Source: CAIKBL01 sp050247235
GTDB lineage: Bacteria > Pseudomonadota > Gammaproteobacteria > Ga0077536
DNA: 64,000 nt
Direction of reading: 5' to 3'
Assembly (NCBI GenBank): GCA_050247235.1
Contig: JBFWUN010000008.1
Span: forward strand, 1-64,000
The notes below the pieces were generated by a model, which worked only from the letters and a program-made list of their open reading frames with translations, had not been told where the DNA came from and made no database searches. The position numbers were made by a program, and so were the translations under genes. Shown here in pieces: positions 34,640 to 43,658 of the stretch. Numbering within the stretch: position 1 is the stretch's first letter; the number at the start of each line of letters is the position of its first letter.

Positions 34640-35289
34640 ACGGCCTCCGCGCGCGCTGCCTCGCGAGGATCCAACTTCTCCAGGAGACTTACCGTCGCGA
34701 GATGCTTGGTCTTCAGGGCGGCCTTGTTGACGATTACTCGCGCGCTGACCGTACAGATCTGCTCGACTTCGACGAGGCCGTTCGCCCGGAGCGTGTTGCC
34801 GGTGTCGACGAGGTCCACGATGCAGTCCGCGAGACCGACGAGCGGCGCGAGTTCCATCGAACCGTACAGCTTGATGATCTCAGTCTGCACGCCCTTTGCT
34901 GCGAAATGGCGGCGGGTGATCACCGCGTACTTGGTGGCAACCCGCAGCCGGGAGCGGTTCGTGACGGCGGGGTCCAGGCTCGCCACCGCGAGCCGGCAGG
35001 GTGCGATCCGGAGGTCGACAGGTTCGTAGAAACCTTCACCCTCGTACTCGAGCAGGGTGTCTTTCCCGACGATACCGAGATCGGCCCCTCCGTACTCCAC
35101 GTACGTCGGGACGTCCGAGGCGCGCACGATGACCAGCCGAACGCCAGGCACCGACGTCGGGATGATCAGCCGGCGGGTACGTTCGAGGTCCTCGGCGGGT
35201 TCAATGCCGCGCGCCGCAAGCAGCGGCAAGGCTTCTTTCAGGATCCGTCCCTTGGCGACCGCGAGCGTCAGTTGCCGGGTGTCGTTCAC
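34636..35289 (-). CDS. hisG: ATP phosphoribosyltransferase HisG, short form
   Basis: HisG makes phosphoribosyl-ATP, the first step of histidine synthesis. The product, 217 residues from the GTG at 35289, is the short HisGS type without the C-terminal regulatory domain. It contains LAVAKGRIL, DLGIVGKDTL and the PRPP-site GLADCIVDLVDTGNTLRANGL. Short HisG enzymes need the regulatory subunit HisZ, which is not in this window. It begins 11 bases after the murA stop. Confidence 0.94.
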   Translation of the reverse strand: MNDTRQLTLAVAKGRILKEALPLLAARGIEPAEDLERTRRLIIPTSVPGVRLVIVRASDVPTYVEYGGADLGIVGKDTLLEYEGEGFYEPVDLRIAPCRLAVASLDPAVTNRSRLRVATKYAVITRRHFAAKGVQTEIIKLYGSMELAPLVGLADCIVDLVDTGNTLRANGLVEVEQICTVSARVIVNKAALKTKHLATVSLLEKLDPREAARAEAV

Positions 35290-35300
35290 GCGTATCGCGC

Positions 35301-36560
35301 TCAACTCGGGATGCGCCGGATCTGGGCGCCCAGGTTGTTGAGCTTCTCCTCGATCGTTTCGTAGCCTCGGTCGATGTGATAGATGCGATCCACCTCGGTA
35401 TCCCCCTCGGCAACGAGTCCCGCGAGCACGAGGCTCGCGGACGCGCGCAGGTCGGTCGCCATCAGGGGCGCACTCTTCAGCAAGGGAACGCCGGTCGTGA
35501 TCACCGTATTGCCCTCGATGCGCACCTGGGCGCCCATCCGCTGCAGTTCCAGGACGTGCATGAAGCGGTTCTCGAAGACCGATTCCGTGATGATTCCTGT
35601 CCCGTCCGCCATGCAGTTGAGCGCGGTGAACTGCGCCTGCATGTCGGTCGGGAAACCCGGGTACGGCGATGTGTGCAGGCTGACCGCGCGCGGCCGCGCG
35701 TCGCGCATGTGCAGCTCGATCCAGTTGTCGCCCGACACCACCTCCGCGCCGCATTCATGGAGTTTCGCGAGGACGGCTTCGAGCAGGTCCGGCCGGGTGT
35801 TCTTCAGCTTCACGTGCCCCCCGGTCATCGCGGCGGCCACCAGGTAAGTTCCAGTCTCGATGCGATCAGGAAGGATTTCGTATTGCGTCCCGGACAGGGA
35901 ATCCACGCCCTCGATACGGACCGTGTCGGTGCCAGCCCCCTCGATCTTCGCCCCCATCCTGACCAGGCAGTTCGCCAGGTCGACAACCTCCGGTTCGCGC
36001 GCCGCGTTGCGGATGACGGTGACGCCCTTGGCGAGCGCGGCTGCCATCATCAGGTTCTCCGTGCCCGTGACCGTCACGAGGTCCATCACGAGATCGACGC
36101 CGCGGAGCCGTTTCGCGGTGGCGCGGATGTAACCGCCCTCCACGGTGAGTTCCGCGCCCATCGCGGCAAGCCCCTGCAGGTGCAGATTCACGGGTCGACT
36201 TCCGATCGCGCACCCGCCCGGCAACGAGACGTCGGCGCGCCCGAACCGGGTCAGCAGCGGCCCCAGCACGAGGATCGACGCACGCATCGTGCGCACGAGT
36301 TCGTACGGCGCGAAGAATTCGCGGATCGTGCTGCAATCGGCCTGGATGTTCATCTTCTCGTCGACGGTCAGCTCGAGCCCCATCCGGCCGAGCAGTTCCA
36401 TCGTCGTGGTGATATCGTGCAGGTGCGGCACGTTGCCCACGGTCATGGGAGTTTCCGCCAGCAGCGTGGCGGCGAGGATCGGCAGCGCGGCGTTCTTGGC
36501 GCCGGAAATCCGGATCTCGCCCTTGAGCCGGGTTCCGCCGTGAATAATGAGCTTGTCCAT
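35301..36560 (-). CDS. murA: UDP-N-acetylglucosamine 1-carboxyvinyltransferase MurA
   Basis: MurA transfers enolpyruvate from PEP to UDP-GlcNAc, the committed step of peptidoglycan synthesis. The 419 residues have the catalytic cysteine C117 in GGCAIGSRPV (fosfomycin target), an N-terminal LKGEIRISGAKNAALPIL and the RGYE motif near the C terminus. I set the start at the ATG at 36560 (MDKLIIHGG), 14 bases after the ibaG stop. Its pairing with ibaG and hisGD is conserved in gammaproteobacteria. Confidence 0.97.
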   Translation of the reverse strand: MDKLIIHGGTRLKGEIRISGAKNAALPILAATLLAETPMTVGNVPHLHDITTTMELLGRMGLELTVDEKMNIQADCSTIREFFAPYELVRTMRASILVLGPLLTRFGRADVSLPGGCAIGSRPVNLHLQGLAAMGAELTVEGGYIRATAKRLRGVDLVMDLVTVTGTENLMMAAALAKGVTVIRNAAREPEVVDLANCLVRMGAKIEGAGTDTVRIEGVDSLSGTQYEILPDRIETGTYLVAAAMTGGHVKLKNTRPDLLEAVLAKLHECGAEVVSGDNWIELHMRDARPRAVSLHTSPYPGFPTDMQAQFTALNCMADGTGIITESVFENRFMHVLELQRMGAQVRIEGNTVITTGVPLLKSAPLMATDLRASASLVLAGLVAEGDTEVDRIYHIDRGYETIEEKLNNLGAQIRRIPS

Positions 36561-36574
36561 CGCTGGTCGCCGGT

Positions 36575-36826
36575 TCAGAGCGTCCGGAACGCCTTCTGCC
36601 GTTCCCATTCCTCCGTCGTGAACGTCTGGATGGAGAGTGCGTGGAGCGCGTTCTGGAAGCTGTCCCCGAGTGTCGAGTAGACCATCCGATGCTGCTTGAT
36701 CAGCGGTAACCCCGCGAACGCATCGCAGATCACTTGTGCGGCGAAATGAGTGCCGTCACCATCGACGTGGACTTGCGCCCCAGGCAGGCCGCGTTCGATC
36801 AGGGTTTTGATCTCTTCGTTCGTCAT
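36575..36826 (-). CDS. ibaG: BolA-family protein IbaG
   Basis: IbaG is a BolA-like protein that works with monothiol glutaredoxins in iron-sulfur cluster and stress physiology. The 83 residues contain the BolA helix-turn-helix-like core: GDGTHFAAQVICDAFAGLPL and IKQHRMVYSTLGD with a conserved His. The ATG at 36826 is chosen over the longer frame because it gives the usual family length. It lies between mlaC and murA, as in E. coli. Confidence 0.92.
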   Translation of the reverse strand: MTNEEIKTLIERGLPGAQVHVDGDGTHFAAQVICDAFAGLPLIKQHRMVYSTLGDSFQNALHALSIQTFTTEEWERQKAFRTL

Positions 36827-36845
36827 TACGCGCCGGCCCCCCCGA

Positions 36846-37457
36846 TCACTGCCCGATTTCCTGGTTTTTCGTCGCCAGGTTGGCGATGAGCTGGTCGATA
36901 CCACCTTCCTTCAGGATGGATGTGAACGAAGATCGGTAGGTCTTGACCAGGCTCACGCCGTCAACCGACACGTCGAAAACCTTCCAGTCCCCCGTCTTGT
37001 TGTGCAATCGATAGACGACCGGAAGCACCGCGCCGCTCGCCTGCGTGATGTCCTGTTTCACAACCGCCGTCTTGGCGTTGGTCGGCTGCGGGCCCGGATC
37101 GGGATACTGGATCGTCTGGTCGGAGTACTCGAGCAACGCCGCGGCGTAGGTTCGGACCAGCAGCTTGCGGAACTGCTCGACGAACGCGGCGCGCTTGGTT
37201 TCGTCTGCGGCTTTCCACTGCTCGCCCAGTACGAACTGCGACATCACACCGAAATCGAAATGCGGAAAGATCATTTCCGAGACAAGGTTGTACATCTTGG
37301 TCGGATCGGACCGCAGGGTGTCCTTCTCGTCCTTGACGCGCGACACGACTTCCGAAGTCGTGCTCCGCACCGTCTCCAATGGTGCCTCCTGCGCCCACGC
37401 GCCGCACGTGATGATTGCCAGAACGAACGCTGCGGCCGTCGAAACAAATCGCTTCAT
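36846..37457 (-). CDS. mlaC: Phospholipid-binding periplasmic protein MlaC
   Basis: MlaC shuttles phospholipids between the outer-membrane MlaA-porin complex and the inner-membrane MlaFEDB transporter. The 203 residues start with a Sec signal peptide (cleavage after about AWA, residue 22) and have the family region PHFDFGVMSQFVLGEQWK and WKVFDVSVDGVSLVKTYRSSF. The usual upstream genes mlaF, mlaE and mlaD are not here; instead gloA precedes it. mlaB is also missing between mlaC and ibaG. Confidence 0.92.
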   Translation of the reverse strand: MKRFVSTAAAFVLAIITCGAWAQEAPLETVRSTTSEVVSRVKDEKDTLRSDPTKMYNLVSEMIFPHFDFGVMSQFVLGEQWKAADETKRAAFVEQFRKLLVRTYAAALLEYSDQTIQYPDPGPQPTNAKTAVVKQDITQASGAVLPVVYRLHNKTGDWKVFDVSVDGVSLVKTYRSSFTSILKEGGIDQLIANLATKNQEIGQ

Positions 37458-37569
37458 TGCAAGTCCTCTGCCAGCAAGTTTGGGTGTCTGAGTCAGGATG
37501 TTCGGTGGGCCCGAAGCGGGCGCAGCCGGTTCGCCGAGGCGGATCCGGGCGCTAATCTAGCACAACCGT

Positions 37570-37587
37570 CCCGCCCCGGGGGGCGGG
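37570..37587 (-). repeat. GC-rich hairpin between gloA and mlaC
   Basis: CCCGCCCC and GGGGCGGG form an 8-bp perfect stem with a 2-base centre, 20 bases downstream of the gloA stop. No T-run follows, so termination is uncertain. A weak extended -10 (TGCTAGATT on the minus strand, about 37555-37563) lies just beyond it and might serve mlaC. Confidence 0.4.
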
Positions 37588-37607
37588 TCCCGTCGCGGTT
37601 CCGACCC

Positions 37608-38003
37608 TCAACCCGGGTGCGGTTCGTCCTGCAGCAGCTCGACCTTGTAGCCGTCCGGATCCTCGACGAACGCAATGACGGTCCTCCCGCCTTTCATCGG
37701 ACCGGCTTCGCGCACGATCTTGCCCCCACGCCCGCGAATCGCCTCGCAGGTGGCATACACGTCTTCGACCCCGATGGCCACGTGGCCATAGGCGCTCCCC
37801 ATGTCGTAGTTGTCGGTGTCCCAGTTGTGAGTCAGTTCGAGCACGGTGGAATCACGCTCGTCACCATATCCGACGAAGGCCAAGGTGAAACGTCCTTCCG
37901 GGTAGTCCTTGCGTCGGATCAGCTTCATCCCGAGCACTTCGCAGTAAAAGTTCAGCGCGCGGTCGAGATTCGTGACCCGCAGCATTGTGTGCATCATCCG
38001 CAT
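37608..38003 (-). CDS. gloA: Lactoylglutathione lyase (glyoxalase I)
   Basis: Glyoxalase I converts the methylglyoxal-glutathione hemithioacetal to S-lactoylglutathione in the cytoplasm. The 131 residues carry all four metal ligands at the same numbers as in the E. coli nickel enzyme: H5, E56, H74 and E122. The family segments TNLDRALNFYCEVLGMKL and EDPDGYKVELLQ are evident. It sits 34 bases after purT on the same strand. Confidence 0.96.
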   Translation of the reverse strand: MRMMHTMLRVTNLDRALNFYCEVLGMKLIRRKDYPEGRFTLAFVGYGDERDSTVLELTHNWDTDNYDMGSAYGHVAIGVEDVYATCEAIRGRGGKIVREAGPMKGGRTVIAFVEDPDGYKVELLQDEPHPG

Positions 38004-38037
38004 CGATGGTTCTCCTTTCGGGTTGTCACTGGAAATA

Positions 38038-39228
38038 TCAGGACGCCACCTTGATCACGAGTGCGGCGGCCACCCGCCGCGCCTTTTCGCGCGCGAGCTC
38101 GATCGAGTCCGCGCGCGCGAGTGCCACCGCGAGGCGTCGTTTGCCGGCGACCTCCGGCTTGCCGAAGATCCTGACCGCGGTGCGTGGTTCCACCAGCGCC
38201 GCGGCCAGCCCTTCGTACGTGATGGATCGGCCCTGCCCGCTCGCGAGCACCGCGACCGACGCCGACGGACCGAGTGAATCGATTGCCGGGACCGGCAGGC
38301 CGAGCACGGCACGCACGTGCAGCGCGAACTCCGACTGCTCCTGCGAGATCAGGGTCACCATGCCGGTATCGTGTGGTCGCGGCGACACCTCGCTGAACAG
38401 CACGTCATCACCCTTCACGAAGAGCTCGACACCGAAAATCCCGAATCCCCCGAGCCCATCGGTCACGGCACGTGCGATTCCCTGCGCGCGTGCGAGGGCG
38501 CGCGCGCTCATCGCCTGCGGCTGCCAGGACTCGCGGTAATCTCCGTCGATCTGAAGGTGCCCGATTGGTGCGCAGAACGTCGTCCCCCCCGCGTGGCGGA
38601 CGGTCAGCAGGGTGATCTCGTAATCAAATTCCACGAACCCCTCGACGATCACACGAGTCGACCCCGCACGGCCGCCGGTGATCGCCGCATGCCAGGCCGT
38701 CGGAGTGTCCGACTCCGCGCGGACGAGGCTCTGTCCCTTGCCGGAGGAGCTCATCGCGGGCTTGACCACGCAGGGCGTTCCGAGCGCATTCACTGCAGCC
38801 AGGCATTCCGCTTCGCTGTCCGCGAACCGGTATGGCGATGTCGGCACGCGGAGATCTTCGGCCGCGAGGCGGCGGATGCCTTCGCGGTCCATCGTCAGCA
38901 GTGCCGCGCGCGCGCTGGGCGCCACCGGAAACTCGGCTTCCAGGGCGAGCAGGCGGCTGGTTGCGATGGCTTCAACCTCGGGCAGGATCACGTGTGGCTG
39001 TTCGCGCCGAATGACAGTCTCCAGCGCGTCTCCATCGAGCATGTCCACCACGTGGGCGCGCTGCGCCACCTGCATCGCCGGGGCGTGTGCGTAGCGATCG
39101 ACGGCGATGACCTCGAGTCCGAGACGCTGTGCCTCGAGGGCGACTTCCTTGCCCAGTTCGCCGGCGCCGAGCAGCATCAGGCGCGTTGCATTGGAATGTC
39201 CCGGAGTACCGATCACGAGCGGTTTCAT
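38038..39228 (-). CDS. purT: Formate-dependent phosphoribosylglycinamide formyltransferase PurT
   Basis: PurT uses formate and ATP to formylate GAR in purine synthesis, a folate-independent alternative to PurN. The 396-residue ATP-grasp protein has the N-terminal LMLLGAGELGKEVALEAQRLG, the PEVEAIAT segment, VKPAMSSSGKGQS as the ATP loop, and FGVELFVKGDDVLFSEVSPRPHDTG near the metal site. Use of free formate fits microaerobic or anaerobic metabolism, which agrees with the oxygen-related genes further right, though only loosely. Confidence 0.95.
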   Translation of the reverse strand: MKPLVIGTPGHSNATRLMLLGAGELGKEVALEAQRLGLEVIAVDRYAHAPAMQVAQRAHVVDMLDGDALETVIRREQPHVILPEVEAIATSRLLALEAEFPVAPSARAALLTMDREGIRRLAAEDLRVPTSPYRFADSEAECLAAVNALGTPCVVKPAMSSSGKGQSLVRAESDTPTAWHAAITGGRAGSTRVIVEGFVEFDYEITLLTVRHAGGTTFCAPIGHLQIDGDYRESWQPQAMSARALARAQGIARAVTDGLGGFGIFGVELFVKGDDVLFSEVSPRPHDTGMVTLISQEQSEFALHVRAVLGLPVPAIDSLGPSASVAVLASGQGRSITYEGLAAALVEPRTAVRIFGKPEVAGKRRLAVALARADSIELAREKARRVAAALVIKVAS

Positions 39229-39240
39229 GGCGACCTTCTA

Positions 39241-40344
39241 TCACGCGTCACATTCGAATCCCAGCGCCTGCAGCCGGGCGCGTGCAGGGTCGTCCCGCGG
39301 CATGCCGCGTACCACGTGAGCAGCGAACTCCCGCCGCACGCCAAAACGGGCACGCAGCCGGTCAAAGTGCGGCCCGGAGTCCCCCTCGGGCATCGCCTGC
39401 ATCGCGGCGGTGAAGGAATCCGGATCACAGCACGCGCGCACTATCTCCTCCCAACGAGGGCGCGCGCGCCAGTCGAGCGCCACGCTAGCCGGCGGCGGCG
39501 GCGCCGGCGGCGCCGCCAATCCCAGCCACGCGGTGAGCGCATGCGCGAGCATTCCCGTCGCGCGCAGCCGCGCATCGACCGTGTGCCCGGCAACGTGCGG
39601 GCTCGCCACCAGCGCCACGGCGCGCAGCGCCGGAAGAATGCGCGGTTCGCCCTCCCAGCAGTCGACTGCGAGCTGCCGACTGCCCGCGTGCGCGAGCCAT
39701 GCTGCTTCGTCCAGCACGCCGCCACGCGCCGCGTTGACGAGCAGCGCGCGTGGTGCAAGTGCCGCGATCTCGGGCGCCCCTACCAGGTGACGGGTCGGGT
39801 GCGGGCCCTCGTCGACGAGCGGCACATGCAGGGTCACGATATCGGACGCGAGCACCTGGTCGCGAGGAACGCCCGCAAATCCACTGTCACGCAGTGCGCG
39901 CGGCGGATCGTGTGCCACCCAACGCACGCCGAGCGCGGTCAGCAGGTGCGCGACCGCCGTCCCCACGTGGCCCGCGCCCACGATGCCGACACGCAGATCC
40001 GCCAGCGCACGGCCGATGTCCCGCGCGTACCGCAGGCTGCATGCCAGCACGTATTCAGCGACGGCGACTGCGTTGCAACCCGGTGCGGCCGCAAACCGGA
40101 TGCCGCGCGCCTGCAACGACGGAACGTCCACGTGGTCGACGCCGGCGGTCGCCGTCCCCACGAACCGGACCGGTGTGCCTTCGAGCAGTTCCGGCCCGAC
40201 CCGCGTGACCGAGCGGACCAGCAGGACGTCGGCGTCGCGGAGCATCGCGCGCGACAATGCGCGCCCCGGCACCGTGGTGATTTCCCCGAGCCCGGCGCAC
40301 CACGCTTCCAAGCCCGGAATGTTCTCGTCAGCGACGATTCTCAT
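39241..40344 (-). CDS. pdxB: Erythronate-4-phosphate dehydrogenase PdxB
   Basis: PdxB oxidises 4-phosphoerythronate in the DXP-dependent pyridoxal phosphate pathway. The 367 residues begin with MRIVADENIPG, contain the D-2-hydroxyacid dehydrogenase NAD fold (VGIVGAGHVGTAVAHLL), the GVDHVDV and PLVDEGPHPTRHL segments, and the C-terminal dimerisation domain found only in PdxB. It starts about 100 bases after secF on the same strand and precedes purT by 12 bases. Confidence 0.93.
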   Translation of the reverse strand: MRIVADENIPGLEAWCAGLGEITTVPGRALSRAMLRDADVLLVRSVTRVGPELLEGTPVRFVGTATAGVDHVDVPSLQARGIRFAAAPGCNAVAVAEYVLACSLRYARDIGRALADLRVGIVGAGHVGTAVAHLLTALGVRWVAHDPPRALRDSGFAGVPRDQVLASDIVTLHVPLVDEGPHPTRHLVGAPEIAALAPRALLVNAARGGVLDEAAWLAHAGSRQLAVDCWEGEPRILPALRAVALVASPHVAGHTVDARLRATGMLAHALTAWLGLAAPPAPPPPASVALDWRARPRWEEIVRACCDPDSFTAAMQAMPEGDSGPHFDRLRARFGVRREFAAHVVRGMPRDDPARARLQALGFECDA

Positions 40345-40443
40345 GTGCGCGGCTTCATGTCCGGATTCTCCACGCGACCAGCGGGACCAGCATGTCGGCG
40401 CACCGCCGTCGCGTTCCTCCGGGCCGCGGCAGCCATCCTCCGG

Positions 40444-41379
40444 TCAGGGCCGGTGGTCGACCTCGGCGCCTTCTTTCTGGACCGGCAGCAGTTCCTGCCG
40501 CGTCGCGCCGAGCGCGAGGACCGCCGAACTCGCCACGTAAATCGTGGAGTACGTACCGACGAGAATGCCGATCGTCAACGCGAGCGCGAAGCCGTGGATC
40601 ATGTCCCCGCCCAGGAAGAACAGCGACAGCACGGTCAGCAAAGTGACCAGGCTGGTGTTGATCGTGCGCGAGAGCGTCTGGTTGAGCGAGAGGTTCATCA
40701 CCTCGATAGGCGTGGCCTTGCGCATCGAACGAAAATTCTCACGGATACGATCAAACACGACGATCGTATCGTTCAGCGAGTACCCCATCACCGTCAGCAC
40801 CGCCGCGAGCGCAGTGAGATCGAAATCCAGCCGCGTGAGCGAAAAGAACCCGAGGATCACCAGCACGTCGTGCGCGGTCGCGACGATCGCGCCGACCGAG
40901 AACTTGAACGTGAATCTCAGCATCACGTACAGGAGAATGCCGCCCAAGGCGATAATCGCGGCAATGATCGCGTCGTCCGCGAGTTCGTCGCCTACCTGTG
41001 GGCCGACCATCTCGACGCGCCGGATTTCAGCCTCCGGGAGCAGCTTCTTGAGCTTGGCGCCCACGTCCGCGTTCGCGGCTTCCGCCCCCGTCACTTGGGC
41101 CACCGGCGGCAGCCGCAGCATCACCTGCTGGTCGGAGCCGAACCGCTGTACCACGCCTCCGCCGAACTCGGATTGCGCGAGCGACTGCCGGATCGTTTCG
41201 AGATCCGGCGCCGAGGCATATTCGAGTTCAACCACCGTGCCGCCCGTGAACTCGATACTCAGGTTGAGTCCCTGGACGAACAGCGAAACGATCGTCGCCA
41301 GGTTGATCGCCGTCGACAGCACCAGCCCGATCATGCGCCAGCGCATGAAATCAATGTTGGTGCGCGGTTTCATCGTCAT
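40444..41379 (-). CDS. secF: Protein translocase subunit SecF
   Basis: SecF forms with SecD a proton-driven membrane complex that pulls preproteins to the periplasm. The 311 residues have six predicted membrane segments, the first periplasmic domain after residue 40 and the conserved GYSLNDTIVVFDRIREN. The start is 37 bases after the secD stop. The order queA-tgt-yajC-secD-secF is standard in gammaproteobacteria. Confidence 0.96.
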   Translation of the reverse strand: MTMKPRTNIDFMRWRMIGLVLSTAINLATIVSLFVQGLNLSIEFTGGTVVELEYASAPDLETIRQSLAQSEFGGGVVQRFGSDQQVMLRLPPVAQVTGAEAANADVGAKLKKLLPEAEIRRVEMVGPQVGDELADDAIIAAIIALGGILLYVMLRFTFKFSVGAIVATAHDVLVILGFFSLTRLDFDLTALAAVLTVMGYSLNDTIVVFDRIRENFRSMRKATPIEVMNLSLNQTLSRTINTSLVTLLTVLSLFFLGGDMIHGFALALTIGILVGTYSTIYVASSAVLALGATRQELLPVQKEGAEVDHRP

Positions 41380-41416
41380 GAATAGGTTCCTGGATTGTGG
41401 GTACCGGCGTGTCCGC

Positions 41417-43240
41417 TCAAACCCACAGGCTCTGCAGCCGACGGCGCCCGTAGACCAGGTTCACCAGCGCGCGCGATCCGACGATCGCGGTGAACATCGA
41501 CGTCCCGATACCGAGGGTCAGGGTCACTGCGAACCCCTTCACGGGTCCGGTGCCGAACGAGAACAGCACCACCGCTGCGATCAGGGTTGTGATGTTCGAG
41601 TCGAGAATGGTGCCGAAAGCGCGTTCGTAACCGGCGTAGATCGCTGCCTGTGGCGACTTGCCGAGCCGGAGTTCCTCGCGGATGCGCTCGTTGATCAGGA
41701 CGTTGGCATCCACTGCCATGCCCACGGTGAGCAGGATGCCGGCGATGCCGGGCAGGGTCAGCGTCGCCTGGATCATCGACATCAGCGCAACGAGCAGCAC
41801 GACGTTGGCGGTCAGCGCGACGTTTGCGATCAGTCCAAACACCTTGTAGTACAGCGCCATGAAGATCACCACGAGCACGAAGCCCACCACGCAGGAGCGC
41901 AGGCCGGCATCGATGTTGTCCTGGCCGAGGCTCGGACCCACGGTGCGTTCCTCGATGATCTCCATCGGCGCCGCCAGCGCGCCCGCGCGCAGCAGCAGCG
42001 CCAGCGTCCGCGCTTCGTCCTGGCTGTCCAGGCCCGTGATCTGGAAGCGCTTGGAGAGCTCGTCGCGGATGGTGGCGACATTGATCACCTCTTCGACCGG
42101 CTTGCCCTGCTGCTGCTCGATGAACACCACCGCCATCGGTTTGCCGATCTCCTCGCGGGTTGCACGGCTGAAGCGCCGAGCGCCCTTGCCGTCAAGCGTG
42201 ATGAACACCGCCGGCGTGCCGGACTGCTGCTCCACGCCGGACGACGCGTCGATAATCGAATCGCCGGTCAGCATGACGCGCTTCTCGAGCAGGATCGGGC
42301 CGCCCGTGCGCTGCTGGTAGAGCTTGGAACCCATCGGCACGCGTCCATCGACGGCCGCCTGGACATCACCGTTCAGGTCCACCATGCGAAACTCGAGGGT
42401 GGCGGTGGCGCCCAGCAGTTTCTTCGCCTCGGCGGTATCCTCCACACCAGGCAACTGCACCACGATGCGCGAATCCCCCTGCTGCTGAATCACTGGCTCC
42501 GCGACACCGAATTCGTTGATTCGATTGCGCAGTGTCGTCAGGTTCTGCCTGATCGCGGTCTTGCGGGTTTCGGACACGAACTCCGGTTTGGGCTGCAGGA
42601 GCACCGCGTGGTCGTCCGGCGTCCCCGCGTCGGTGGGCACGAGATCCGCGAAATCGCGCGCAAACAGCTCACCCGCACGCGCCTTCGCCTCTTCGTTCAG
42701 CAGCTTCACCAGCACCCCGCCCTGGGGGCCCCGGGATACCGTGCGAAACCGGATCTTGTCCTCGCGCAGCGCGGTACGCAGCTCGGAGATGAACCGCTCC
42801 TCCAGTTGTCTCTGCACCGCGGCGGTGTCGACCTGCATCAGGAAGTGCACCCCCCCACGCAGGTCCAGACCCATGTACATGGGTTTTGCGCCCAGGCTGC
42901 GCAACCACGCGGGGGTCGCGGGCGCGAGGTTGAAAGCAACCAGGTAGTCACGGGTGCCGAGCGTCTCGTTCACCACCGGCAACGCGGCGGCGCGCGCCCG
43001 GTCGTCGGTGAAACGCAGGAGGATCCGGTTGCTGCTGCGTTCGGTCGCCTGCAGCGCGATGCCGGCACCCGCCAGCGCGTCGCTGATGCGCTTCGCCAGC
43101 GCCTCGTCGATCGGCGCCGAGCGTCGCGGAGAGATCTGCAGCGCCGGATCCTGGCCATACAGGTTGGGCAATGCGTACAGCGTACCGACCACGATCACGG
43201 CCAGCACGAGCAGGTAGCGCCACAGAGGGTATTGATTCAT
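41417..43240 (-). CDS. secD: Protein translocase subunit SecD
   Basis: SecD is the large partner of SecF. The 607 residues begin with a membrane segment (about 8-26), then the long periplasmic P1 domain with LGLDLRGGVHFLM-like LDLRGGVHFLMQVD, and a C-terminal half with five membrane segments including AVDANVLINERIREELRLGK. It begins 36 bases after yajC. Confidence 0.96.
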   Translation of the reverse strand: MNQYPLWRYLLVLAVIVVGTLYALPNLYGQDPALQISPRRSAPIDEALAKRISDALAGAGIALQATERSSNRILLRFTDDRARAAALPVVNETLGTRDYLVAFNLAPATPAWLRSLGAKPMYMGLDLRGGVHFLMQVDTAAVQRQLEERFISELRTALREDKIRFRTVSRGPQGGVLVKLLNEEAKARAGELFARDFADLVPTDAGTPDDHAVLLQPKPEFVSETRKTAIRQNLTTLRNRINEFGVAEPVIQQQGDSRIVVQLPGVEDTAEAKKLLGATATLEFRMVDLNGDVQAAVDGRVPMGSKLYQQRTGGPILLEKRVMLTGDSIIDASSGVEQQSGTPAVFITLDGKGARRFSRATREEIGKPMAVVFIEQQQGKPVEEVINVATIRDELSKRFQITGLDSQDEARTLALLLRAGALAAPMEIIEERTVGPSLGQDNIDAGLRSCVVGFVLVVIFMALYYKVFGLIANVALTANVVLLVALMSMIQATLTLPGIAGILLTVGMAVDANVLINERIREELRLGKSPQAAIYAGYERAFGTILDSNITTLIAAVVLFSFGTGPVKGFAVTLTLGIGTSMFTAIVGSRALVNLVYGRRRLQSLWV

Positions 43241-43276
43241 CGCGCAGGACTTCCGAATCCGCCGGCCCGGGGCCGG

Positions 43277-43606
43277 CTAGATTTCCTTGAGAGTGCCTTT
43301 CGGGAGGATGGACGTCACCGCCGGGCGCTGAACCCGGATTTCCACGCCCTTCGCGACCTCGACCTTGACGTAGTTGTCATTGACGTCCGTGATCCGCCCG
43401 AGCAGGCCGCCGCTGGTCACGATCTCGTCCCCCTTCTGCAGGCCCTGCACGAGCTTCTGGTGCTCGCGCTGGCGTTTCATCTGCGGACGGATCAGGAAGA
43501 AATAAAAGGCGACGAAAAGGATCATCAGCGGCACGAAGCCCATGAGTCCCCCCTGCTGGGGCGCCCCTGCGGCCTGTGCCATGGCATCGTTGATCAGGAA
43601 GTTCAT
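43277..43606 (-). CDS. yajC: Sec translocon accessory protein YajC
   Basis: YajC is a small inner-membrane protein associated with SecDF. The 109 residues show one membrane segment (FVPLMILFVAFYFFLIRPQ) and the conserved cytoplasmic region QKGDEIVTSGGLLGRI. It follows tgt with a 52-base gap and precedes secD. Confidence 0.95.
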   Translation of the reverse strand: MNFLINDAMAQAAGAPQQGGLMGFVPLMILFVAFYFFLIRPQMKRQREHQKLVQGLQKGDEIVTSGGLLGRITDVNDNYVKVEVAKGVEIRVQRPAVTSILPKGTLKEI

Positions 43607-43658
43607 ACCCCCCCCTGGGCTAAGCGGCGCGTATTATTGCACAGGCCGGCGCGCCCGC

